A stretch of 64,000 nucleotides of DNA from the NCBI GenBank assembly GCA_020846855.1, contig JADLDD010000039.1:34725-98724 (forward strand), given 5' to 3'. Shown here piece after piece: positions 34,514 through 41,890 of this stretch (position 1 is its first letter; each line of letters opens with the position of its first letter). Both the position numbers and the translations under genes were made by a program. A model generated the notes under the pieces. The model searched no databases. It saw only the letters and a list, made by a program, of their open reading frames with translations, and had not been told where the DNA came from. Origin of the DNA: Acidimicrobiia bacterium. GTDB lineage: Bacteria > Actinomycetota > Acidimicrobiia > IMCC26256 > JADLDD01.

Positions 34514-34996
34514 ATGAGCCCCTCCCCGCCCGAGCCGCAGATCGACGAGACGAAGATCTACCGGGTCGCCATTCGCACCGACCGCGGCGACATCGTGATG
34601 GACCTCGACCCTCAGCTCGCTCCCCGGACCGTCAACAACTTCGTGGGCCTGGCCCGCCAGCACTTCTACGACGGCCTGACCTTCCACCGGGTGGTGCCGG
34701 AGTTCGTGATCCAGGGCGGCTGCCCCGAAGGTACGGGGCGGGGAGATCCGGGCTACCGCTTCGACGACGAGCCCGTCCAGGGCGAGTACACGCTGGGCGC
34801 GGTCGCGATGGCCAACGCCGGCCCCGACACCAACGGTTCGCAGTTCTTCATCACCATCGACGACTGCACCCGCAAGCTCGCCAAGTCGTACAACCTCTTC
34901 GGTCACGTGGTGGAGGGCATCGACGTCGCGCAGCAGGTCCAGGTCGGCGACGTGATGCACCGCCTGGTGGTGGAGGAGCGCGACCGCGAGGGCTGA
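34514..34996 (+). CDS. Peptidyl-prolyl cis-trans isomerase, cyclophilin type
   Basis: 160-residue cytoplasmic cyclophilin, no signal peptide. Motifs: TDRGDIVMDLDPQLAPRTVNNFVGLA, FYDGLTFHRVVPEFVIQGG with the catalytic Arg, and AMANAGPDTNGSQFFI. It accelerates proline isomerisation during protein folding. ATG 34514 lies 7 bp after the CcmI-like stop, so it is probably read through from the ccm operon, though no functional link is known. Confidence 0.95.
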   Translation: MSPSPPEPQIDETKIYRVAIRTDRGDIVMDLDPQLAPRTVNNFVGLARQHFYDGLTFHRVVPEFVIQGGCPEGTGRGDPGYRFDDEPVQGEYTLGAVAMANAGPDTNGSQFFITIDDCTRKLAKSYNLFGHVVEGIDVAQQVQVGDVMHRLVVEERDREG

Positions 34997-35009
34997 GCGG
35001 TCGGGCCGT

Positions 35010-36368
35010 TCAGAGCGCGTCGTACTGCACCGAGGTGGGCTCCGCGCAGCAGAACCACGGTTCGGTCAGGCGGGCCCGCCCCTCGCCGCCGTCGACCTCC
35101 ACCTCGGGGAGGCCGGTCGCGGCCCGCATGCGGTTGTAGGTGACCGCGGCCGGCTCGCCCACACCCGCGGCCTCCTCGGCGATCGCCGCCAGCCGGGCCT
35201 GGAGCTCGTCGACGGCCGGGTCGGCGGAGCGCCAGGGATAGGTGAACCGCTCCGCGTCCCAGGGGCCGATCACCGCGCCGACGTCGTCGAGATCGAGGAG
35301 CAGCGATCCCTTCGGGATGAGGAGACGGATCGTGTACTGCACCGGGTCGACGTTGCCGACCAGGTCGTGGGTGGCCGTGAAGTCGAGGATGTCGCGCACG
35401 TCGGTGAGCGTGGTCCACGGAGTGAAGGGCAGCCACGACGGGCGGACCTGGATCCCGGCGGCGCGCAGGAGGGCGACGGCCTCGGCCATGTCGCCGGGGG
35501 TGTGCCCCTTGTCGAGCCGCTCCAGGACCAGCGGGCTGGTGTGCTCGAACGCGCTGACCACGAACAGGCATCCCAGCTCCGCCATCTCCGGCCAGATGGA
35601 GGCGTGGCGCAGGACGTGCTCGACCTTGACCGTGCAGTCGAACGTCACGTCGGGGAAGCGTTCGTGCATGCTCCGCACGATCCGCAACGAGTGGTGGGGG
35701 CCGTTGAGGAAGTCGGGATCTCCGAAGTCGATGTGGCGGGCGCCGGAGAGCACCTGGCTCTCGATGTCGTCGAGCACCGTTGCCGCGTCGACGACGCGGA
35801 GGCGGCCGTCGTAGACCACCGGTACGGGGCAGTGCCGGCAGCGGTGCACGCATCCGTGCGAGGCGTCGACGTGGCCGACCACGTGCTCGGCGCCGCCCAG
35901 CGCCAGGTGGGCGTACTGCTCGAGGGGAGGGAGCAGGTCGCGGGCGGGCGGCGCGGCGGGGGGACGGGCGGCCTCCCGGCCCAGCCGCACCACCGGTCCG
36001 GTGGCGTCGAGGTCGCCCTCGACCCAGCGGACGAGCGCGTCGCCGGTCTCGCCGGCGAGGACCACGTCGGCGACGTCGGCGCACATCGGCGCGTAGAGCC
36101 CGAAGCAGCAGACGGGCCGGTCGACCTCCGCCGCCACGCGCGACACGAGGCGGGCCGCGGTGTGCATCGGGACCGAGAAGGCGACCCGGTCGGCCCACCG
36201 GGCGAGCTCCGGATCCCACCGGCACACGGAGAGGTCGAGGATCCTCACCTCGTGCCCCCGCGCCCGCAGCACCCCGGCCGGCGCGGCCACGGCGAGTGGT
36301 TGGTGACCGAGCTCGTAGGCGGAGACGAGGAGCACCCGGCCGGGCCGGTCGGTGGGGGTCGCGGTCAC
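35010..36368 (-). CDS. B12-binding radical SAM protein with CCAEP C-terminal tail
   Basis: 452 residues from GTG 36368 (4-bp GTGA overlap with the ATP-grasp stop); the track's 1185-residue ORF is rejected. The N-terminal part looks like a cobalamin-binding domain without the usual D-x-H-x-x-G (VLLVSAYELGHQPLAVAAPAG). The radical SAM core has C-V-H-R-C-R-H-C (C-x3-C-x2-C). Conserved blocks are GARHIDFGDPDFLNGPHHS, DCTVKVEHVLRH and VSAFEHTSPLVLERLDKGHT. The C-terminus has W-F-C-C-A-E-P, matching the family I recall as CUAEP/CCAEP-tail radical SAM (seleno)proteins; both Cys codons here are TGC, so this is the non-Sec form. Reaction unknown. Confidence 0.87.
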   Translation of the reverse strand: MTATPTDRPGRVLLVSAYELGHQPLAVAAPAGVLRARGHEVRILDLSVCRWDPELARWADRVAFSVPMHTAARLVSRVAAEVDRPVCCFGLYAPMCADVADVVLAGETGDALVRWVEGDLDATGPVVRLGREAARPPAAPPARDLLPPLEQYAHLALGGAEHVVGHVDASHGCVHRCRHCPVPVVYDGRLRVVDAATVLDDIESQVLSGARHIDFGDPDFLNGPHHSLRIVRSMHERFPDVTFDCTVKVEHVLRHASIWPEMAELGCLFVVSAFEHTSPLVLERLDKGHTPGDMAEAVALLRAAGIQVRPSWLPFTPWTTLTDVRDILDFTATHDLVGNVDPVQYTIRLLIPKGSLLLDLDDVGAVIGPWDAERFTYPWRSADPAVDELQARLAAIAEEAAGVGEPAAVTYNRMRAATGLPEVEVDGGEGRARLTEPWFCCAEPTSVQYDAL

Positions 36369-37687
36369 GTGAGCACCACCTCCAGCTTCGCGTGGGCCCG
36401 GCGCAGCGCGTCCTCCACCTCGCCGGGGGTGTCGCCCCTCGCGAACAGGAATCCGAGGTAGCGGCTCCCCTCGGGCAGCGGCACCACCTCCTTGCCCGGG
36501 GCGATGGAGATCTCCAACCCCACGATGCCGGGCACGGCGAGGGCGGCGTCCTGACCCCGCACCTCGGCCAGGATCCCGGCCCCGGGGATGGGGAGCATCA
36601 TCACCCCGGCCGCGGCCCGCTCCCGCTCCAGGCCGTGGAGGCCCTGACCCAGCGCGTGGCGCAGGATCAGCTCCTCGAGGTGGATCCCGGCCCCGAACCG
36701 CAGCGTGCGGGCGCACAGGCCACCGATCGTGCGGGCCGCCACCTCGATCACGGTCGCCCGGGCGGTTCGGTCCGCGGTGGCGGCCCCGTCGTCGCCGCCG
36801 CCGTCGATCTCGACGCGCACCTCGCCGTGAACCGGGCCCTCGGTCAGGCCCAGGGCCGCCGCGGCGCGGGCGACGGCCTCGGTCGCCGCCCCCTGGGCCA
36901 CGCCGGGGAGCCGCGAGGGCGTCACGAAGAGCGTCTCCTCGAAGTACGGGCCCACCAGCGGATCGGGCTTGTCGAACACCGCGAGGACGTGGAGCCGCCC
37001 CCCGGCGAGGAGCCCCTCCACGGCCACCTCCGCGCCCGACACGTAGCTCTCCACCATCAGCGGCTCGCCGGGCACGATGGCCTGGACGCGCCGGGCGGCG
37101 GCGCGGGCCTCGGCGGGGGAGTCGACCCGGATGACGCCCCGGCTGGCCGACTGGGAGACGGGCTTCACCACCGCCGGGAACCCGAGGGTCCCGGCGGCCG
37201 TGACGACGTGCTCGGCCTGGCTGGTGTTCGTGGGATCCGTGGCGGTGGCGGTGGCGGTGGCGGTGGCGGTGGCGGTGGCGACGGCGTGCTCGGCGGCCAC
37301 GGGAACGACGGTGTACCGGGGTTGCGGCACCTCGGCCACGTCGAGGAGGCGCCGGAGCTCGGCCTTGTCGCGGGTGGCGGCCGCGGCCGCCGGCGGGTTG
37401 TGGGGGAAGCCGAGCACCTCGCCGGCCGTGGCCGCGATCACCACCCCCTGGTCGTCGACGGCGACCACGGCGTCGATGCCGTGGCGGGCGTCGAGCGCCT
37501 CGATGGCGCGGGACGCGGCGGCCGGGTCGTCGAGGGGCACGGTCACCGACCGGTCGCCACCCGACACGTCGAGGGCGGGCGCGACCTCCGAGCCCACGAC
37601 CACCTCCACGCCGAGCCGTCGGGCGGCCTCCAGGTAGTCGGTCGCCCGGTAGGTGGAGGTCGGCAGGAGGAGGAGCACCCGGGGCAT
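36365..37687 (-). CDS. ATP-grasp ligase
   Basis: 440-residue ATP-grasp enzyme of the carboxylate-amine/thiol ligase type. N-terminal pre-ATP domain (VLLLLPTSTYRATDYLEAARRLG, AVVAVDDQGVVIAATAGEVLGFPHN), central domain (RDKAELRRLL, FPAVVKPVSQSASRGVIRV, GEPLMVESYVSGAEVAVEG) and Mg-binding end (VIEVAARTIGGLCARTLRFGAG). A Thr-Ala dipeptide repeat encoded by (GTGGCG)7 lies in the loop before the ATP-binding core. ATG 37687. It overlaps the radical SAM gene by 4 bp, so the two act together; product unknown. Confidence 0.85.
   Translation of the reverse strand: MPRVLLLLPTSTYRATDYLEAARRLGVEVVVGSEVAPALDVSGGDRSVTVPLDDPAAASRAIEALDARHGIDAVVAVDDQGVVIAATAGEVLGFPHNPPAAAAATRDKAELRRLLDVAEVPQPRYTVVPVAAEHAVATATATATATATATDPTNTSQAEHVVTAAGTLGFPAVVKPVSQSASRGVIRVDSPAEARAAARRVQAIVPGEPLMVESYVSGAEVAVEGLLAGGRLHVLAVFDKPDPLVGPYFEETLFVTPSRLPGVAQGAATEAVARAAAALGLTEGPVHGEVRVEIDGGGDDGAATADRTARATVIEVAARTIGGLCARTLRFGAGIHLEELILRHALGQGLHGLERERAAAGVMMLPIPGAGILAEVRGQDAALAVPGIVGLEISIAPGKEVVPLPEGSRYLGFLFARGDTPGEVEDALRRAHAKLEVVLT
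37239..37280. repeat. Hexanucleotide repeat (GTGGCG)7 inside the ATP-grasp gene
   Basis: Seven perfect copies of GTGGCG in a row, read on the minus strand as an alternating Ala-Thr tract inside a loop of the ATP-grasp protein. Copy changes would stay in frame, so length variation without frameshift is expected. Confidence 0.9.
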
Positions 37688-37706
37688 CGGTCCTATCATG
37701 GCCCGC

Positions 37707-38327
37707 ATGACCGACGATCTTCTGAAGCCGCTCCTCGTCATCACCGACGCCGCCCGCGAGAAGGTCATGGAGGTCCGGGCCAACGAGCCCGACCCCGACG
37801 CTCTGGCGCTCTGGCTCGAGGTCAGCGGCCTCTCGGGCAACAGCTACACGTACGACATGTACTTCCGCCGCCTCGACGAAGCGGGTGCCGACGACGCCGT
37901 GCAGCCCCACGACGACCTGCCCGTGGTCGTCCCGGCCGAGAGCGTCGACAAGATCCGTGGCGCCACCCTCGATGTCTCCGGGGGCGGGATGGTGCTCGAC
38001 AACCCCAACACGCCGAGCCCGACGATGGGCGGCCCCAAGGGCGACGTGTCGGGACCGGTGGCCCAGAAGGTGATCCAGGTCCTCGACCAGCAGGTGAACC
38101 CGTCGATCGCGGCGCACGGCGGCCACGCCGAGCTCGTCGCGGTCGAGGACGACGTCGCCTACCTTCGTCTCGGCGGCGGGTGCGTGGGCTGCGGGATGGC
38201 CAGCGTCACCCTCACGCAGGGCATCGAGGTGGCGATCTTCGAGGCCGTGCCCGAGATCCACTCGGTGGTCGACGTCACCGACCACGCCAGCGGCACCAAC
38301 CCCTACTACGAGGCCGCCAAGAAGTAG
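37707..38327 (+). CDS. Fe-S scaffold/carrier, NfuA-like
   Basis: 206 residues. The N-terminal half is a degenerate A-type (IscA/HesB) domain (LLVITDAAREKVMEVRANE, LALWLEVSGLSGNSYTYDMYF) without its three Cys. The C-terminal NifU/Nfu domain has VNPSIAAHGGHAELVAVEDD and GGGCVGCGMASVTLTQGIE with the C-x2-C that binds a [4Fe-4S] cluster. This is NfuA's layout. Carrier of Fe-S clusters to target enzymes, cytoplasm. Start ATG 37707 or 37698; either leaves at most 19 bp to the divergent ATP-grasp ATG, hinting at leaderless mRNAs. Confidence 0.88.
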   Translation: MTDDLLKPLLVITDAAREKVMEVRANEPDPDALALWLEVSGLSGNSYTYDMYFRRLDEAGADDAVQPHDDLPVVVPAESVDKIRGATLDVSGGGMVLDNPNTPSPTMGGPKGDVSGPVAQKVIQVLDQQVNPSIAAHGGHAELVAVEDDVAYLRLGGGCVGCGMASVTLTQGIEVAIFEAVPEIHSVVDVTDHASGTNPYYEAAKK

Positions 38328-38350
38328 CCGCCGGACCGGATCCCCCGTCG

Positions 38351-38370
38351 GGCCGGGACCCGTCCCGGCC
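38351..38370. terminator. Strong hairpin between convergent Nfu-like and DUF169 genes
   Basis: GGCCGGGA (38351-38358) and TCCCGGCC (38363-38370) form a perfect 8-bp GC stem with a 4-base loop, located in the 76-bp space between two convergent genes. No T-tract; likely a bidirectional terminator. Confidence 0.6.
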
Positions 38371-38403
38371 GCGCTCGGCCGGCTCGCTACCGGTGGACCG
38401 CCC

Positions 38404-39129
38404 TCACGGCGTGAAGCGGGCGGCGTCCTCGGCGGCGTAGCGCCGCACCACCTCGTCGGCGTGGGCGTTGGCCCGTAGCGCCGCCACCACCTCGGCGACC
38501 CGGCCGGCCGGGATCGCGCATGTGACCTGCGAGTCGGGCATCCCCGTTCGCACGCGGCTGAGCGCACACCCGGCGCTGAGGGCGACGGTGTCGTGGTCCT
38601 TGGCCAGCGCCACGATGTGGCACTGCGGCTTGCCTTCCACCTGCAGGCCCGGTACCGCGTCGGAGAAGACCATGAGCTGGCGGCCGTCGAGGCGTAGGAA
38701 CACGACGTCGGGGTCGACGGGCGTATCCGCCAGCGGTCCGAAGGTGACCGCGCCCGGCTTCTCCTTGACCACCGGGATCCGAGGCACGACGTCCATCGAG
38801 ACCCAGCCGCAGCCCAGGATCTCCTCCACGTCGGCCTTGGTCGCCGCCTCCTCGAGGGTCAGGAACCCGTGGGTGAGGCTCCCGACGCTGCAGTTGGCGT
38901 GATCCTCGGCGACCGTGGTGAACGTCCGCTCGACGCCCTCCATCCAGAACACGCAGCCCGCCGCGACCGGACCGGTCCGCCCGTCGGCCGTGGGCTCGGG
39001 GCGTTCGCCCCCGTACGCGGGGACGCCGGGCGGCGGTTCGGCGCTGAAGGTGATGGCGAGCGGGGCGACGTCGAGGCCGAGGGTCGAGGTCAGTTCGTCG
39101 GAGAGGTCGCGCCATGGCTGATCGGGCAT
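38404..39129 (-). CDS. DUF169 family protein
   Basis: 241 residues from ATG 39129 (an in-frame GTG at 39138 is possible). Soluble. DUF169 hallmarks: LGLDVAPLAITFSAEPPPGVP, AAGCVFWMEGVERTFTT, HANCSVGSLTHGF with a conserved Cys, and late HDTVALSAGCALSRVRTGM with another conserved Cys, ending in a small helical segment. The conserved Cys in CSVG and GCALSR suggest metal or Fe-S binding, but the family function is unknown to me. It is convergent with the Nfu-like gene, divergent from the lipoprotein. Confidence 0.82.
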   Translation of the reverse strand: MPDQPWRDLSDELTSTLGLDVAPLAITFSAEPPPGVPAYGGERPEPTADGRTGPVAAGCVFWMEGVERTFTTVAEDHANCSVGSLTHGFLTLEEAATKADVEEILGCGWVSMDVVPRIPVVKEKPGAVTFGPLADTPVDPDVVFLRLDGRQLMVFSDAVPGLQVEGKPQCHIVALAKDHDTVALSAGCALSRVRTGMPDSQVTCAIPAGRVAEVVAALRANAHADEVVRRYAAEDAARFTP

Positions 39130-39261
39130 GCGGCCCACCCTACGCGTTCGGGCCGCGATTCATCTACCGGACGACTCGAAGATCGGCCGGGCGCACCGGT
39201 GGGACTTCGGGTGCCCGCGGGTCGTCTGCTAGAACCCGGGCGCACCCGAACGGAGCCGCCC

Positions 39262-39876
39262 GTGCCGTCGCCGCCTCCCGATCCCTCCCGTGCAAGCCGG
39301 CGCGCCGGGACCCGGCCGCGGGTCGGCGCGCCGGCCGTGGCCCTGGCGCTCGTCCTCGTGCTCGCGGGGGCCGCCGGCTGCTCGGACGGATCGGGATCGT
39401 CGTCGACTTCGACCACCGGCGCCCGGGGCGGTGCGGGGCGGGCCGCGTCCACGGCCACCTCGTCGCCGCCGCGACCGACCACGACCACCACGGGCAAGCC
39501 CACCCCGAGCCAGGCCCGTGAGGCCGCCGCCGCGGCCCAGGCGATGCGCGAGGCCGCCGTCGCCGTGATGATCCCCGTGTGGCGCGACGATCCCGGCCAG
39601 CGGGGCCAGCGCGACGCCACGCTGGGCGCCTTCGACGCCCTGGGCGGCGAGACCGACGACGGGGTCCGCTTCCCGCCCGGCACGGTCAACTTCACCTCGA
39701 CCGTCGCCACCTTGGCGGGCAAGGTCCGCATGGCCCGCGGCATGGGTCAGCAGCCCCTCGCGATCTACGTGGTGGGGGGCAGCGACACCGACGCGCTGGT
39801 GGCCGCGCTGCGCGCCTCGCCCGACCTCGCCGGCGTCCTGCTCTTCGACTCCGACGGCTCCCGCCTCGACGGCTGA
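39262..39876 (+). CDS. Predicted lipoprotein of unknown function
   Basis: 204 residues from GTG 39262. A twin-Arg-containing basic start (RASRRAGTRPRVG), hydrophobic segment (APAVALALVLVLAGAAGC) and a candidate lipobox Cys followed by S-D-G-S-G-S-S-S. Ser/Thr linker to about residue 80, then a small alpha/beta domain (AQAMREAAVAVMIPVWRD, LAIYVVGGSDTDALVAALR, GVLLFDSDGSRLDG). No recognisable family. Predicted to sit on the outer face of the membrane. Ends 10 bp from the convergent cysteine desulfurase. Confidence 0.65.
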   Translation: MPSPPPDPSRASRRAGTRPRVGAPAVALALVLVLAGAAGCSDGSGSSSTSTTGARGGAGRAASTATSSPPRPTTTTTGKPTPSQAREAAAAAQAMREAAVAVMIPVWRDDPGQRGQRDATLGAFDALGGETDDGVRFPPGTVNFTSTVATLAGKVRMARGMGQQPLAIYVVGGSDTDALVAALRASPDLAGVLLFDSDGSRLDG

Positions 39877-39886
39877 GGCCCGCCGC

Positions 39887-41053
39887 CTACGCGCGCAGCG
39901 ATCGGAGGCCGGCGACCACCTCGGGGAGGGCGGCGGCGAAGCGTTCGACGTCGGCGGGGGTGGAGTCCCACCCGACGCTCAGGCGCAGCGAGTGGTCGGC
40001 GTCGACGCCCATCGCCGCCAGCACCGGCGAGGGCTCCAGGGCCTCGCTCGAGCACGACGACCCGGAGTGCACGGCCACGCCGCGCTGGTCGAGCCCGAGC
40101 AGCACGGGTTCGGCCTCCACCCCCGCCACGCCCAGGCAGAGGATGTGGGGGAGGCGCCCGACCGGGTCGGGGTCGCCGTAGACGTCGATCCCGTCGACGG
40201 CCCGGGCCGCGCCCTCGGCCCGGACGACCAGGTCCGCCGCCGCCCGCGCCTCGGCCTCGAGGCGGCCGCCGGCGCCCAACTCGGCCGCGGCGGCGCCGAA
40301 GCCGACCGCGGCGGCGACGTCCTCGATGCCGCCCCGCCGCCCCCGCTCCTGCGCGCCGCCCACCACGAGGGGCGGGATCCGCAGCCCCCGCCGGACCAGC
40401 AGGGCGGCGGCACCCTTGGGGCCCCCGAGCTTGTGGCCGGTGACCGAGCAGAGGTCGGCGCCGAGCTCGGCGAAGGAGAGGGGCAGGTGCCCGGAGGCGG
40501 CGCAGGCGTCGACGTGGACGGCGATGCCGCGCTCGTGTGCCGCGTCCACGATCGGCGCCACCGGCTGGATCGTGCCCACCTCGTGGTTGGCGAGCTGGAC
40601 GTTCACGAGCGCGGTCGACGGGCGGAGAGCCGCCACCACGGCGGCCGGGTCGACGCGCCCCGACCCGTCGACGCCCACCACCGTGACCTCCGCGCCCACC
40701 GTGGTGGCCGCCCGGCGGCACGCGTCGAGCACGGCCGAGTGCTCGACGGCGGTGGCCACGACGTGCACAGCCCCGTCGGCGCCCGCGGCCCGGGCCCGCT
40801 CGACTGCTCCCCACACCGCGGCGTTCGCGGCCTCCGTGCCGCTGGAGGTGAACACGACCTCGCGAGGCCGGGCCCCCAGCAGGGCCGCGACCTGCTCGCG
40901 GGCCTCCTCCAGCGCGATCCGCGTGACCCGGCCCTCGGCGTGGACCCGCCCCGGGTCGGCGTGGTGGGCGGCCAGGATCGGGAGCATCGCCTCGAGGGCG
41001 GCCGGCCGCAGGGGGGTGCTCGACGCGTGGTCGAGGTAGGCGCGCCCGGTCAC
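39887..41053 (-). CDS. Cysteine desulfurase, NifS/IscS-like
   Basis: 388-residue PLP enzyme that removes sulfur from cysteine for Fe-S or thiolation pathways. Start GTG 41053, right where the family begins (AYLDHASSTPLRPAALEAM); the track's longer form is antisense to the regulator's end. PLP Lys in CSVTGHKLGGPKGAA; EHSAV and V-D-A-C-A-A-S-G-H (normally D-A-A/Q) around the cofactor; mobile-loop Cys in SGSSCSSEALEPSPVL. The length and loop fit group I (IscS/NifS). It follows a SufR-like regulator 8 bp upstream on the same strand. Confidence 0.93.
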   Translation of the reverse strand: MTGRAYLDHASSTPLRPAALEAMLPILAAHHADPGRVHAEGRVTRIALEEAREQVAALLGARPREVVFTSSGTEAANAAVWGAVERARAAGADGAVHVVATAVEHSAVLDACRRAATTVGAEVTVVGVDGSGRVDPAAVVAALRPSTALVNVQLANHEVGTIQPVAPIVDAAHERGIAVHVDACAASGHLPLSFAELGADLCSVTGHKLGGPKGAAALLVRRGLRIPPLVVGGAQERGRRGGIEDVAAAVGFGAAAAELGAGGRLEAEARAAADLVVRAEGAARAVDGIDVYGDPDPVGRLPHILCLGVAGVEAEPVLLGLDQRGVAVHSGSSCSSEALEPSPVLAAMGVDADHSLRLSVGWDSTPADVERFAAALPEVVAGLRSLRA

Positions 41054-41060
41054 CGGCCGG

Positions 41061-41780
41061 TCACAGGCGGGTGACGCAGTGCTCGTCGCCGTCGACGCGC
41101 CGTTCCGAGACCTGGAGGTGCCGGTGCTCACCGTGGAGCGCCTCGAGCATCCCGCGGATCATGGCCCGGTCGACGGCGCACAGGACGTGCGGGTAGTCCG
41201 ACGCGGCCGCCCCGAACGGGCAGCACTCCGAGACGATGGTCGACACGCCGTCGCGGTCCTCGCCGCGGGCGGCGAAGCCGTGGGCGGTGAGCGCCTCGGC
41301 GATGGAGGCGACGGCGGAGCGGACGGACCGCTGCGAGTCGGCGGCCCCCATGCGTTCGGCCAGGGCGCGGCCGTACCGGTAGCCGACGTCGTCGGCGAGC
41401 GCGGCGGACTCGTCGGGGCCGAGCCGGTCGAGCGCCTCGGCGAGGAGGAGGGCGAGGATGTCGTCGCGGCGGGGGGCGAGCACGGCGCCGGCCCGGTCCT
41501 CGGTGCCGCGGTAGCGCTTCGACGGCCGTCCCGCGCCCCGGCCGCCCTCCGTGGCGTGCGGCAGGCTCTCCACGGCCAGGTACCCGCCGCCGGTGAGCTT
41601 CTCGAGGTGGTGGCGGGCCACGTTCGGGTGGATGTCGAAGTGCTCGGCGACCTCGGAGGCGGTGACCCCCCCGTCGCCCGGGGGTCGGCCCCGCACGAAG
41701 AGGAAGATCTCGCGCCGGGTCGGGTCGCCGAAGGCGCTGGTGAGGGCGGTGACCGTCGCGTTGAACTCGTCGGTGCTCAT
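41061..41780 (-). CDS. ArsR/SufR-like Fe-S-sensing transcriptional regulator
   Basis: 239 residues from ATG 41780 (ATG 41843 gives 260). Winged helix: TSAFGDPTRREIFLFVRGR, TASEVAEHFDIHPNVARHHLEKLTGGGYLAVE, then a R-G-A-G-R-P-S-K-R-Y-R wing. C-terminal half (about 100-239) ends with Cys-rich spacing: S-E-C-C-P-F-G, H-V-L-C-A-V-D, and D-E-H-C-V-T-R-L. This is the SufR-type layout, in which a [4Fe-4S] cluster controls DNA binding. The adjacent cysteine desulfurase and divergent Mrp gene fit an Fe-S homeostasis role. A palindromic candidate operator lies in the intergenic region. Confidence 0.85.
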   Translation of the reverse strand: MSTDEFNATVTALTSAFGDPTRREIFLFVRGRPPGDGGVTASEVAEHFDIHPNVARHHLEKLTGGGYLAVESLPHATEGGRGAGRPSKRYRGTEDRAGAVLAPRRDDILALLLAEALDRLGPDESAALADDVGYRYGRALAERMGAADSQRSVRSAVASIAEALTAHGFAARGEDRDGVSTIVSECCPFGAAASDYPHVLCAVDRAMIRGMLEALHGEHRHLQVSERRVDGDEHCVTRL

Positions 41781-41859
41781 CGCGCGGCGGAGACGAGCGG
41801 TGGGGAGGGGCGCCGGGCCCTGATGGGCCGCGTCCGCGGGCATGGCCCTATTCTACCTA

Positions 41860-41872
41860 TCCACGTAGTGGA
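41860..41872. promoter_or_regulatory. Candidate operator TCCAC-GTA-GTGGA
   Basis: A perfect 5+3+5 inverted repeat lies between the divergent SufR-like regulator and mrp genes, 19 bp before the mrp ATG. The position suits autoregulation and control of mrp by the Fe-S-sensing regulator; the binding link is inference. Confidence 0.45.
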
Positions 41873-41890
41873 AACCTCCGGGGAGTGACG

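Noticed and set aside
35046-35051. Selenocysteine in the radical SAM tail
   Set aside because: Both codons of the C-C-A-E-P tail are TGC on the minus strand; there is no in-frame TGA at that place.
36369-38567. N-terminal 730 codons of the 1185-residue ORF as part of the radical SAM protein
   Set aside because: They are antisense or out of frame relative to the ATP-grasp and Nfu-like genes and are low complexity; the GTGA junction gives a natural start at 36368.
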